From: Streptomyces sp. B3I8
GTDB taxonomy: Bacteria > Actinomycetota > Actinomycetes > Streptomycetales > Streptomycetaceae
Assembly (NCBI RefSeq): GCF_030816915.1
Contig: NZ_JAUSYN010000002.1
Span: 2,245,501-2,309,500 of the forward strand
Reading direction: 5' to 3'
DNA length: 64,000 nt
Position 1 is the first letter of the stretch. Each line of letters begins with the position of its first letter. This document shows, in pieces, positions 1-8,502 of this stretch. Position numbers and translations under genes: made by a program. The notes beneath the pieces are model-generated. The model did no database searches, had not been told where the DNA came from, and was given only the letters and a program-made list of their open reading frames with translations.

Positions 1-930
1 GCCGCCCGCCCGGGCCTTGGCGGCGACACCGTTGTAGACCTTCTCGAAGATGCGCGGCACGGCCGCCATGTAGGTCGGCTGGACGATCGGCAGGTTTTCG
101 ATGATCTTGTCGACGCGGCCGTCGACGGCGGTGACGTGCCCCGCCTCGATCTGCCCGGAGGTGAGCACCTTCCCGAACACGTGGGCGAGCGGCAGCCACA
201 GGTACTGCACGTCGTCGCCGCTGATCAGTCCTGTCCCGACGGTGGCCTTCGCCATGTACGACCAGTTGTCGTGCGGCAGGCGCACGCCCTTGGGGCGGCC
301 GGTGGTGCCGGAGGTGTAGATGAGGGTGGCGAGCTGGTCCTTGGTGATCGCCCCCACCCGCTCCTTGATCAGCTCGGGGTGCTTCTGCAGATGGGCGGCG
401 CCCCGGCTCTCCAGCTCGTCGAGAGTGAGGACCCAGTCGCCCTCCTCGGCGGTCCGCTCGACCCCGGCCGGGTCGACGACCACCACGTGGGCCAGCTCGG
501 GCAGCTCGGCGCGCTTCTCGCGGGCCTTGGCGAGCTGCGCGGCATCCTCCGCGATCAGCACCCGGCTCTCGGAGTCGGAGAGGATGAAGGCCGACTCCTC
601 GGCGTTGGTCTGCGGGTAGACGGTGGTCGTCGCCGCGCCCGCGCACATGATGCCGAGGTCGGCGAGGATCCACTCGATGCGGGTCGAGGAGGCGAGCGCG
701 ACCCGCTCCTCGGGCCGCACGCCGAGCTGGATGAGACCCGCCGCGATGGCGTGCACCCGTTCCGCGGACTCCGCCCAGCTCAGCGACTTCCAGTCGTCCG
801 GCCCCTCTCCCGACGGGGACGGCACGGGATAGCGGTATGCCTCGGCGTCCGGTGTGGCCGCCACGCGCTCCAGGAAGAGGGCCGCCACGGAGGGCGGACG
901 GTTCTCGATCAGTGTCTGTGTGTCGCTCAC
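1..930 (-). CDS. Long-chain fatty-acid--CoA ligase (AMP-binding), 3' part missing
   Basis: Activates fatty acids to acyl-CoA through an acyl-AMP intermediate. About 310 N-terminal residues are inside the window; the C-terminal half lies beyond position 1. The AMP-binding P-loop YTSGTTGRPKG is at residues about 205-215 and is followed by the LPLAHVFGKV region typical of FadD15-like long-chain ligases. The start is GTG at 928-930, with GGAGG about 6 nt upstream. It lies downstream of lepA on the same strand, separated by about 290 bp that holds its own candidate promoter region. Family assignment is firm; the preferred chain length cannot be told from sequence. Confidence 0.9.
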   Translation of the reverse strand, partial: MSDTQTLIENRPPSVAALFLERVAATPDAEAYRYPVPSPSGEGPDDWKSLSWAESAERVHAIAAGLIQLGVRPEERVALASSTRIEWILADLGIMCAGAATTTVYPQTNAEESAFILSDSESRVLIAEDAAQLAKAREKRAELPELAHVVVVDPAGVERTAEEGDWVLTLDELESRGAAHLQKHPELIKERVGAITKDQLATLIYTSGTTGRPKGVRLPHDNWSYMAKATVGTGLISGDDVQYLWLPLAHVFGKVLTSGQIEAGHVTAVDGRVDKIIENLPIVQPTYMAAVPRIFEKVYNGVAAKARAGG

Positions 931-990
931 GACATCCTCCGGGCCCGCGACGGTGCGGCTGACTCAGGTGCGGCTGGTTTCACTCTCAGT

Positions 991-1047
991 GTCGTTCCAC
1001 TCACGTGCTTGACGTCGTTCCACTCACGGGCAACGACTCTTGTTTAA
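991..1047 (-). promoter_or_regulatory. Candidate operator region upstream of the acyl-CoA ligase
   Basis: The 15-bp sequence gtcgttccactcacg occurs at 991-1005 and again at 1014-1028, a 23-bp period. It is followed by a 10-bp perfect palindrome, actcgcgagt, at 1038-1047. Both lie 60-120 bp before the ligase start, where a regulator site is expected. No regulator is assigned. Confidence 0.4.
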
Positions 1048-1220
1048 CTCGCGAGTAACTACCGAGCACAGCGTAAGGGCCGACCGGCCGGTTGGTAAGG
1101 GGCCATGTGCGCTCACTTCCTCCGCAGGCCGACCGTACGCACACCGAGGGGCCCGCCGCACTTTCGCACGACGAGCCCCTCCATGTCCGCTTCGTCCCCC
1201 CGGCCGCGACCGGAGGACGG

Positions 1221-3087
1221 TTACTTCTTGGCCTTGCCGGCGCCACCGCCGTCGTCGCTGGACAGGACGGCGATGAAGGCCTCCTGCGGAACCTCCACCG
1301 AACCCACCATCTTCATCCGCTTCTTGCCTTCCTTCTGCTTCTCCAGCAGCTTCCGCTTGCGGGAGATGTCACCGCCGTAGCACTTGGCGAGGACGTCCTT
1401 GCGGATGGCGCGGATGGTCTCGCGGGCGATCACCCGGGAGCCGATGGCGGCCTGGACAGGCACCTCGAAGTTCTGCCGCGGGATGAGTTCCCGCAGCTTG
1501 GCGACGAGCCGTACGCCGTACGCGTACGCCTGGTCCTTGTGGGTGATGGCGGAGAAGGCGTCGACCTTGTCGCCGTGCAGCAGGATGTCGACCTTGACCA
1601 GGCTGGAGGACTGCTCCCCGGTGGGCTCGTAGTCCAGGGAGGCGTACCCGCGCGTCTTGGACTTGAGCTGGTCGAAGAAGTCGAACACGATCTCGGCGAG
1701 CGGGAGCGTGTAGCGGATCTCGACGCGGTCCTCGGAGAGGTAGTCCATGCCGAGCAGGGTGCCGCGGCGGGTCTGGCACAGCTCCATGATCGCGCCGATG
1801 AACTCGGTCGGCGCGAGGACGGTGGCCCGCACGACCGGCTCGTAGACCTCGTCGATCTTCCCCTCGGGGAACTCGCTCGGGTTGGTGACGACGTGCTCGG
1901 TGCCGTCCTCCATGATCACGCGGTAGACCACGTTGGGCGCGGTGGCGATCAGGTCGAGCCCGAACTCGCGTTCGAGCCGCTCGCGGATCACGTCCAGATG
2001 CAGCAGCCCGAGGAAGCCGACGCGGAAACCGAAGCCGAGCGCGGCGGAGGTCTCCGGCTCGTAGACGAGGGCGGCGTCGTTGAGCTGGAGCTTGTCGAGG
2101 GCCTCGCGCAGGTCGGGGTAGTCCGAGCCGTCCAGCGGATACAGCCCGGAGAAGACCATGGGCTTGGGGTCCTTGTAGCCGCCCAGGGCCTCCTCGGCGC
2201 CCTTGACATGGCTGGTGATCGTGTCACCGACCTTGGACTGCCGCACGTCCTTCACGCCGGTGATGAGGTAACCCACCTCGCCGACGCCCAGGCCGTCCGC
2301 CGGAAGCATCTCCGGGGAGTTGGTGCCGATCTCCAGCAGCTCGTGCGTGGCGCCGGTGGACATCATCCGGATGCGTTCGCGCTTGTTGAGCTGTCCGTCG
2401 ATGACACGCACGTAGGTGACGACGCCCCGGTAGGAGTCGTACACCGAGTCGAAGATCATCGCGCGGGCGGGCGCGTCCTTGACGCCGACCGGGGCCGGGA
2501 CCTGCTCGACCACCTTGTCCAGCAGCGCGTCGACGCCCAGCCCGGTCTTGGCGGAGACCTTGAGCACGTCGCTCGGGTCGCAGCCGATGAGGTTGGCGAG
2601 CTCCTCGGCGAACTTCTCCGGCTGCGCGGCCGGCAGGTCGATCTTGTTCAGCACCGGGATGATCGTGAGGTCGTTCTCCATCGCCAGGTAGAGGTTGGCG
2701 AGGGTCTGCGCCTCGATGCCCTGGGCGGCGTCGACGAGGAGGACCGTGCCCTCGCAGGCGGCGAGCGAGCGCGACACCTCGTAGGTGAAGTCGACGTGCC
2801 CCGGGGTGTCGATCATGTTGAGGATGTGCGTGGCGCTCTTGTCGTGGGTGGGGGCCCACGGCAGGCGCACCGCCTGGGACTTGATCGTGATGCCGCGCTC
2901 GCGCTCGATGTCCATGCGGTCGAGGTACTGGGCGCGCATCTGCCGCTGCTCGACCACACCGGTGAGCTGGAGCATCCGGTCGGCGAGCGTGGACTTGCCG
3001 TGGTCGATGTGCGCGATGATGCAGAAGTTGCGGATCAGCGCCGGGTCGGTACGGCTCGGCTCGGGCACGTGGCTGGGGATCGCGGGC
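1221..3087 (-). CDS. lepA: Elongation factor 4 (LepA) GTPase
   Basis: Translational GTPase that acts on the ribosome (back-translocation or assembly). About 622 aa, the usual length for the family. The G1 motif AHIDHGKS is at residues 26-33, then DTPGHVDF (G3) and NKIDLP (G4). The LepA-specific C-terminal domain ends in a lysine-rich tail. The start is the GTG encoding [11 protein letters not shown], at about 3087-3089. It is divergent from rpsT across about 245 bp. Intact and confidently named. Confidence 0.97.
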
Positions 3088-3333
3088 ACGCAGGGTCCTG
3101 ATTCTTGAGGCGTCCGCAGCTGCTGCGGTCTCGGTCGGATCGTTACGCAGCCTCCATGGTCCCACGGGCCGGGGGTGCCGGGTGGTTTGGGCGGCCCACC
3201 GGGCGACTGGTAGCCTGGGCAGCTGTGTCTTCTGTCCTCTCACGGGAGGCACTTCTCCGAGAAATCACCGGCACGTGAAGCGGTCCCGTCCGCGGTCACC
3301 GTTTCGCGCGCCAGAACCTGAAAAGGCTCCTTC

Positions 3334-3600
3334 GTGGCGAACATCAAGTCCCAGATCAAGCGGAACAAGACGAACGAGAAGGCGCGGCTGCGCAACAAGG
3401 CCGTGAAGTCCTCGCTCAAGACCGCGGTCCGCAAGGCCCGCGAGGCCGCTGCCGCGGGTGACGTCGAGAAGGCCACCGAGTACCAGCGCATCGCCGCGCG
3501 TCAGCTCGACAAGGCCGTCTCCAAGGGCGTCATCCACAAGAACCAGGCCGCCAACAAGAAGTCGGCCCTGGCCACCAAGGTGGCGGCGCTGAAGGGCTGA
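3334..3600 (+). CDS. rpsT: 30S ribosomal protein S20
   Basis: Small-subunit protein that binds 16S rRNA. 88 aa, highly basic, starting [22 protein letters not shown], the S20 signature; the coil of Lys and Ala residues to the C-terminus is typical. The start is GTG. It is a single gene, divergent from lepA, followed by hairpins at 3623-3640 and 3794-3830. Full length. Confidence 0.97.
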   Translation: MANIKSQIKRNKTNEKARLRNKAVKSSLKTAVRKAREAAAAGDVEKATEYQRIAARQLDKAVSKGVIHKNQAANKKSALATKVAALKG

Positions 3601-3622
3601 CACCCTTCGCCCCTGATCTGAA

Positions 3623-3640
3623 CGGACCCGCAAGGGTCCG
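3623..3640 (+). terminator. Short hairpin after rpsT
   Basis: A 7-bp perfect stem (cggaccc/gggtccg) closed by a GCAA tetraloop, 22 nt after the rpsT stop. There is no U-tract, so it may act in mRNA 3'-end stability rather than as a full terminator. Confidence 0.5.
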
Positions 3641-3793
3641 GATCCGTGCGTACGGTCGCATCGCATCCGTGCCCACGGGTCCACACGCCGGAGGGACACG
3701 AGCGGGCCCTCTCTCATCCGCTCCCGTCCGGCCCCCGGGTTCGCACGCGGCCTGCGTTCGCCACGCGGGTGCGAATCCTCAAGCTTTGCCGGG

Positions 3794-3830
3794 GCCCCCG
3801 TTCCCCCCTTCCCCAGGGAGGAACGGGGGC
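3794..3830 (+). terminator. Strong hairpin terminator after rpsT
   Basis: An 11-bp perfect stem, gcccccgttcc at 3794-3804 with ggaacgggggc at 3820-3830, followed by TTT. Likely the main transcription end for rpsT and perhaps also for holA coming from the other side. Confidence 0.65.
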
Positions 3831-3840
3831 TTTCGGCATG

Positions 3841-4147
3841 TCCGGGCGCGGGGGTGTCCGGGCGCGGGAGAACTCGGGGGGGCGGGCAGTGTCGGCAGGT
3901 GCGGGCGGGCGCGCAGTTCCCCGCCCGCCTGAGCCGACCGGGGTCCCCCCGCGGCCGCGAAGGGGAGCCCCGGGCCTTCCTACCCCGGTCCAGGCCCGGC
4001 CGCGGGTACGAGCCGCGCGGGAGAACGCGGGGGACCCGGAGCGTCGGCGGGCGCGGGCCGCGTGGGGGCCGGACGCGCAGTTCCCCGCGCCCCTGGGGCG
4101 GCCAGGGCCCCGGAGCTGTGGAGCGCAGCCCCGGCAGCCTGCTTCGG
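3841..4147. repeat. GC-rich intergenic duplication with dispersed Streptomyces element
   Basis: Non-coding. Two imperfect blocks (about 3855-3930 and 4015-4094) each end in the 20-mer element gcgcagttccccgc(c/g)c. Copies of that element are at 3911-3930, 4075-4094 and again at 54667-54686. A stretch at about 3985-4022 (ggtccaggcccggccgcggg) also resembles the 3' end of holA at 4144-4180, so part of the gene end seems to have been copied into the spacer. I see no gene here. Confidence 0.6.
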
Positions 4148-5140
4148 TCAGGCCCGGCCGCGGGAGCGGGCCGCGTGGGCGACGGCGACCACCGCCTTCT
4201 CCAGGGCGTAGCCCACGTCTTCACCGCCGCCCTTCACACCGGCGTCCGCCTCCGCGACCGCCCGCATCGCCACCGACACTCCGTCCGGCGTCCACCCCCG
4301 CATCTGCTGCCGCACCCGGTCGATCTTCCACGGCGGCATCCCCAGCTCCCGCGCCAGATCCGCCGGGCGGCCGCCCCGGTTGCCGAGCAGCTTCCCGATC
4401 CCGCGCACGCCCTGGGCCAGCGCGCTGGTGATCAGCACCGGCGCCACCCCCGTCGACAGGGACCAGCGCAGCGCCTCCAGCGCCTCCGCCGCCCGCCCCT
4501 CGACCGCCCGGTCCGCGACCGTGAAGCTCGACGCCTCGGCCCGCCCCGTGTAGTACCGGCCGACGACGGCCTCGTCGATCGTCCCCTCCACGTCCGCGAC
4601 GAGCTGCGACACCGCGGACGCCAGCTCCCGCAGATCGCTGCCGATCGCGTCGACCAGCGCCTGGCACGCCTCGGGCGTGGCCGACCGCCCCTGCGTCCGG
4701 AACTCCCCCCGCACGAACGCCAGCCGGTCCGCCGGCTTCGTCATCTTCGGGCAGGCCACCTCGCGCGCCAGCCCGGACTTGCGGGCCGCGTCGAGCAGCC
4801 CCTTGCCCTTGGCGCCGCCCGCGTGCAGCAGCACGAGGGTGATCTCCTCGGCGGGCGAGGAGAAGTACGCCTTGAACTCCTTGACCGTGTCGGCGGGAAG
4901 ATCCTGTGCGTTGCGTACGACGACGACCTTGCGCTCGGCGAAGAGCGACGGACTGGTCAGCTCGGCGAGTGTGCCGGGCGGAAGCTGGTCCGGGTTGAGG
5001 TCACGTACGTCCGTGTCGGCGTCGGCGGCCTTGGCTGCGGCCACCACCTCCCGCACGGCACGGTCGAGCAGGAGGTCCTCCTGGCCCACGGCGAGTGTGA
5101 CGGGGGCGAGAGGGTCGTCTGTTGCGGTCTTCCTGGCCAT
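4148..5140 (-). CDS. holA: DNA polymerase III subunit delta
   Basis: Clamp-loader delta subunit that opens the beta clamp during replication. 330 aa, starting MARKTATDDPLAPVTLAVGQEDLLLDRAV. It shows the HolA pattern: an N-terminal ATPase-like fold without Walker A, the SLFAERKVVVVRNAQ segment, then the C-terminal collar (LAQGVRGIGKLLGNRG). It converges on rpsT. The next gene upstream is the small acidic protein at 5258-5503. Confidence 0.95.
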   Translation of the reverse strand: MARKTATDDPLAPVTLAVGQEDLLLDRAVREVVAAAKAADADTDVRDLNPDQLPPGTLAELTSPSLFAERKVVVVRNAQDLPADTVKEFKAYFSSPAEEITLVLLHAGGAKGKGLLDAARKSGLAREVACPKMTKPADRLAFVRGEFRTQGRSATPEACQALVDAIGSDLRELASAVSQLVADVEGTIDEAVVGRYYTGRAEASSFTVADRAVEGRAAEALEALRWSLSTGVAPVLITSALAQGVRGIGKLLGNRGGRPADLARELGMPPWKIDRVRQQMRGWTPDGVSVAMRAVAEADAGVKGGGEDVGYALEKAVVAVAHAARSRGRA

Positions 5141-5257
5141 CGCTCACAGCATCGCACGCGCCACTGACAGCGCCGCTCCGCGGGATGGCCCCGTGGAATG
5201 CCCCGTGGAACGCTCGGCGGGAGTCCGCCGCCCCTGCCGGAAGTCCTTGTTCGAGGG

Positions 5258-5503
5258 CTACGGTTCCTCCCGCCACCCTTCCCACTCCCCCGCGAACGCG
5301 TCCAGCTCCGCCGGGTCGAGCCGGCCCGCCTCGTCCCGCAGCACCAGCAGCCACTGCGCGTCCTCGGCGTCGTCCTCGCCTGCCAGCGCGTCCCGGACGA
5401 GCTGCGGCTCCTCGTCCAGCCGGAACCGCTCCCCCAGCGCCTCGGCCGCCTCCTCCGCGGCGTCGCGGTCCGGCAGCACCAGCACATGTCTCACATCGCT
5501 CAC
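5258..5503 (-). CDS. Small acidic hypothetical protein
   Basis: 81 aa from GTG at 5501-5503 (MSDVRHVLVLPDRDAAEEAAE). Rich in Glu, Asp and Ala with no membrane segment. The pattern VLVLPDRDAAEEAAEALGERF followed by WLLVLRDEAG looks like a small alpha/beta protein and is reminiscent of RNase E-inhibitor-like folds, but I do not recognise the family. Same strand as holA, 117 bp upstream of it. Longer in-frame starts exist; GTG 5503 is chosen because residues before it are low-complexity. Confidence 0.7.
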   Translation of the reverse strand: MSDVRHVLVLPDRDAAEEAAEALGERFRLDEEPQLVRDALAGEDDAEDAQWLLVLRDEAGRLDPAELDAFAGEWEGWREEP

Positions 5504-5561
5504 CCCCGCATTGTCCGCGACGGTCAACGGGGGCGCGGCGGGTGGGTGGCGCACTGCTGGG

Positions 5562-6734
5562 TCACCCGGTGGAGTGTGTCGTCGACGCTTTCCTGACGAC
5601 GCGCTCGCCCTCGCCATAGGCGTCACCGTCGTTGCCGCCGCCGTCGCCGCCCGCAGCCGGGCCCGAGGCGCGGAAAGTGCGCCGGTACGTCGACGGGGAC
5701 ACCCCGGCCTCCGCCGCCAGGTGCCGTCGGAGCGAGGTGGCGGTGGCGAAGCCGACCTCGTGGGCGACCCGCTCGACCGGCAGGTCGGTGGACTCCAGCA
5801 GGTGGCGCGCCCGCCGCAGCCGCTGCTGGGTCAGCCAGCGGCCGGGGCTCAGCCCGGTCTCCTCCCGGAAGCGCCGGGCGAAGGTACGGGTGCTCATCGC
5901 CGCGTGCACGGCCAACTCGTCCAGTGAAAGGGGAAGTTGCAGCCGCTTCAGCGCCCAGTCGCGGGTCGGCCCGGTGCCGGCCTCGCTCGCCGACGGCAGC
6001 GGCCGCTCGATGTACTGCGCCTGCCCGCCGTCCCGATACGGCGGCACGACGCAACGACGGGCGACCTCGTTGGCCACCTCGCTGCCGTGGTCCTGGCGCA
6101 CCAGGTGCAGGCAGACGTCGACACCGCTCGCCGCTCCCGCGGAGGTCAGCACGTCACCGTGGTCGACGAAGAGCACGCCGGCGTCGAACTCGACCTGGGG
6201 GAACAGCTCCTGGAAGTAGTCGGTGAGCGCCCAGTGGGTGGTGGCCCGGCGACCGTCGAGGAGACCGCCCACGGCCAGCAGGAAGGCGCCGGTGCAGATG
6301 GACACCAGGCGGGTCCCGGGGAGAACGCGGGACAGAGCGGTGAGGGCCCGCGGGTCCGGGGCCGGCGAGACCGCGTACGGGGGGATGATCACGGTGTCCG
6401 CCTCGGCCAGCACCTCGGGACCGTGCCCGGGGATGACGGTCAGGTCCGCGTCCGTACGCACGGGCTGCCCGTCCACGCTCGCGGACAGCACCTCGTAGCG
6501 GCCGTCGGCGGAGCCCAGGACCCGGTGCGGGATGCCGAGTTCGAAGGGATAGACACCGTCGAGGGCGAGTACGACGACCTTGTGGGCGCCCGGTCGCGGG
6601 GGCGGGCTCATCCGGCGCCCCAGTTCGGCCGCGCGGTCGACCAGGTCACGGGCCCACGAGGGCGCTGCGGACGGGTTGACGACGGGAGCGGTGGGGGCTC
6701 CGGGGACGCTGTGGTCGACGGGGGTGACGGGCAT
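5562..6734 (-). CDS. GlxA-family (DJ-1/PfpI + AraC) transcriptional regulator
   Basis: 390 aa. Residues about 52-215 form a DJ-1/PfpI-like domain with the nucleophile-elbow motif SICTGAFLLA (Cys147). Residues about 271-354 are an AraC double helix-turn-helix (SLDELAVHAAMSTRTFARRF and VERVAHEVGFATATSLRRH). Such proteins usually sense a metabolite and activate a neighbouring operon. The divergent oxidoreductase at 6804, only 69 bp away, is the natural target. The start is ATG 6734; the open frame runs further upstream into the divergent gene but without coding character. Confidence 0.88.
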   Translation of the reverse strand: MPVTPVDHSVPGAPTAPVVNPSAAPSWARDLVDRAAELGRRMSPPPRPGAHKVVVLALDGVYPFELGIPHRVLGSADGRYEVLSASVDGQPVRTDADLTVIPGHGPEVLAEADTVIIPPYAVSPAPDPRALTALSRVLPGTRLVSICTGAFLLAVGGLLDGRRATTHWALTDYFQELFPQVEFDAGVLFVDHGDVLTSAGAASGVDVCLHLVRQDHGSEVANEVARRCVVPPYRDGGQAQYIERPLPSASEAGTGPTRDWALKRLQLPLSLDELAVHAAMSTRTFARRFREETGLSPGRWLTQQRLRRARHLLESTDLPVERVAHEVGFATATSLRRHLAAEAGVSPSTYRRTFRASGPAAGGDGGGNDGDAYGEGERVVRKASTTHSTG

Positions 6735-6803
6735 GGCAAGAATGTATCGGATGATGACCTTTCTGCCATCGCCCCGGGTCGGCCCCCTGGCGAGGATCAA
6801 GGC
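6735..6803. promoter_or_regulatory. Divergent promoter region, regulator/oxidoreductase
   Basis: The 69-bp spacer must hold both start signals. It contains the least GC-rich stretch of the neighbourhood (aatgtatcggatgatgacc), and a gcgagg ribosome site precedes ATG 6804. No clear dyad is seen. Confidence 0.45.
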
Positions 6804-7830
6804 ATGACTTCGACGAACACCCCTGAGAACCTCGGCTCCACGGACCCTGCGACCGCCACGGACTCCCCACGTTCCGCCGCCCCGGACGGCACCCCCGTGA
6901 TGCTCGCCCTGCACCAGACGGTCCTCGGCGGCCCCGAGGTCCTGCGGCTGGCCGAGCTTCCGCGGCCCGCACCCGGCCTCGGGGAGATCCTCGTCGCCGT
7001 GCACGCGGGCCGGACTCAACCCCACGGACGTCAAGCACCGCGCCCTGAGCATCTTCCTGCCGGCCCCGCCGCTGACCCTCGGCTGGGACGTCTCCGGCAC
7101 CGTGGTGGAGACCGGCCCGGGCGTCACCCTCTTCCAGCCCGGTGACGAGGTGTTCGGCATGCTGCCCTACCCCTACGGGGCGGGTTCCCACGCCGAGTAC
7201 GTGGCCGGCCCCACCCGCGCCTTCGCCGCCAAGCCCGCCGAGATCGACCATGTCCAGGCGGCCGCCCTGCCGCTCGCCGCGCTCACCGCCTGGCAGTCCC
7301 TCGTCGAGACCGCGGGCCTGCGGGCCGGGCAGCGCGTGCTGATCCACGCCGCGGCCGGGGGCGTCGGTCATCTCGCCGTACAGATCGCCAAGGAACGCGG
7401 CGCGCACGTCACCGGGACGGCGAGCGCCTCCAAGCACGAGTTCCTGCGCGAACTCGGCGCTGACGCCTGCGTCGACTACCGCTCCGAGGACTTCACCGAC
7501 GCCGAGGAGCCCTACGACGTCGTCCTCGACGCCCTCGGCGGGGAGACCGCCACCCGTTCTGTGGGTGTGCTCCGCCCCGGCGGCGTCCTCGTCTCCCTGG
7601 TGCCGGGCGCCGAGGACACGTCCGCCGCGGCGGAGAAGGCACAGGTCCGCGCCGTCACCCTGCTCGTCGAGCACGACCAGGCCGGAATGCGCGCCGTCGC
7701 CGAACTCGTCCGCCGGGGCAGGCTGCGGGCCCACGTCTCCGACGCCTTCCCCCTCGCCGAAGGCGCCCGGGCCCACGAACTGGCGGAGACGGGCCGCACC
7801 GTGGGAAAGCTGGTCCTCACCGTGCGCTGA
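6804..7830 (+). pseudogene. NADP-dependent quinone oxidoreductase/zinc-type alcohol dehydrogenase-like, frameshifted
   Basis: A medium-chain dehydrogenase/reductase (quinone oxidoreductase class) would be encoded, but the frame changes at 7007-7009. Upstream it reads ...LGEILVAVHAG; the family continuation GLNPTDVKHRALSIFLP lies in the next frame, and removing one G from the GGG run restores a single protein of about 341 aa. The Rossmann motif AAAGGVGHLAVQIAKERG is intact, as are the ends. It is divergent from the GlxA-like regulator. Either a recent lesion or a base-calling error; as it stands it is two fragments. Confidence 0.85.
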
Positions 7831-7856
7831 GCCGATCCGCCCGCACCCCGAGGCCG

Positions 7857-8342
7857 CTACTCCGGCATCACCATGCCCTCGTCCGTGACCTGGTAGCTCT
7901 GCAAGCACTCGAGCAAGGCGGCCTCCGAGACATTGGTGGGCCCTCCGGCCCGCTGATCGCAGTACTGCGGCAGGATCTGGCTCTTCCGCGCGGGCGAGAT
8001 CCCGGCAGGCTGATCGTTCGGCTGCCGGCTGTTTCCCGACTGGTCGTCGATCTGCCCCTGCCCCCAAGGGTCCGGGGACGAGGAGCCCGAGCCCCCGTCG
8101 GAGCCCAGAACCGCGCCCCCCAGGAGGAACGACCCCACGGCGATCGCGACCACGCCGCCCCACAGGGCCAACGGCCGCTTCCACCAGGGGTTGCCCATCC
8201 CCGCCAGGATGCGCTGGTACTCCGGGTCGCTCTCGTACTCGTCCCGCCAGCCCCCCGGGGTCGCATCAGCCGGCACCTGCGGCGGGGGAGGCCCGGAGGG
8301 GGGCGGGGGGAAGTTCGGGGGGATCGGCAACGGGTTCTCCAC
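7857..8342 (-). CDS. Small single-pass membrane protein, proline-rich N-terminus
   Basis: 161 aa from GTG 8342, with aggag 7 nt upstream. Residues 1-30 are Pro-rich; residues 31-50 contain DEYESDPEYQRILAGM; a transmembrane helix lies at about 59-80 (LALWGGVVAIAVGSFLLGG); the outer part is Ser/Gly/Gln-rich with two Cys (YCDQRAGG...LLECLQ) that could form a disulfide. Function unknown. It converges on the oxidoreductase; a 160-bp spacer separates it from comEC. Confidence 0.75.
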   Translation of the reverse strand: MENPLPIPPNFPPPPSGPPPPQVPADATPGGWRDEYESDPEYQRILAGMGNPWWKRPLALWGGVVAIAVGSFLLGGAVLGSDGGSGSSSPDPWGQGQIDDQSGNSRQPNDQPAGISPARKSQILPQYCDQRAGGPTNVSEAALLECLQSYQVTDEGMVMPE

Positions 8343-8502
8343 TGCGGGCTCCTGAGTACCCGACCGGCAACTCGACCGTGCACGACGAGCCGGGCGGCAC
8401 AGGATATACGGGAGGAATACATGGAATTTACATACAGATCCCGACCGTGATCACGACGTGCGGATCCGACGTGCCGTCCGCTGTCCTGCCGCATTCGTGC
8501 GC
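8343..8502 (-). promoter_or_regulatory. AT-richer spacer before the small membrane protein
   Basis: The interval at about 8400-8445 (aggatatacgggaggaatac) is distinctly less GC-rich than its surroundings and lies 60-100 bp before GTG 8342. A promoter is likely, but no clear -35/-10 pair can be fixed. Confidence 0.3.

Noticed and set aside
1092-3101. Long open frame antisense to lepA
   Set aside because: It is a GC-skew shadow: lepA is complete with all GTPase motifs on the other strand and the antisense protein has no recognisable domain.
6735-7160. N-terminal extension of the GlxA-like regulator
   Set aside because: The extra frame overlaps the divergent oxidoreductase and is not coding-like; the family N-terminus fits ATG 6734.
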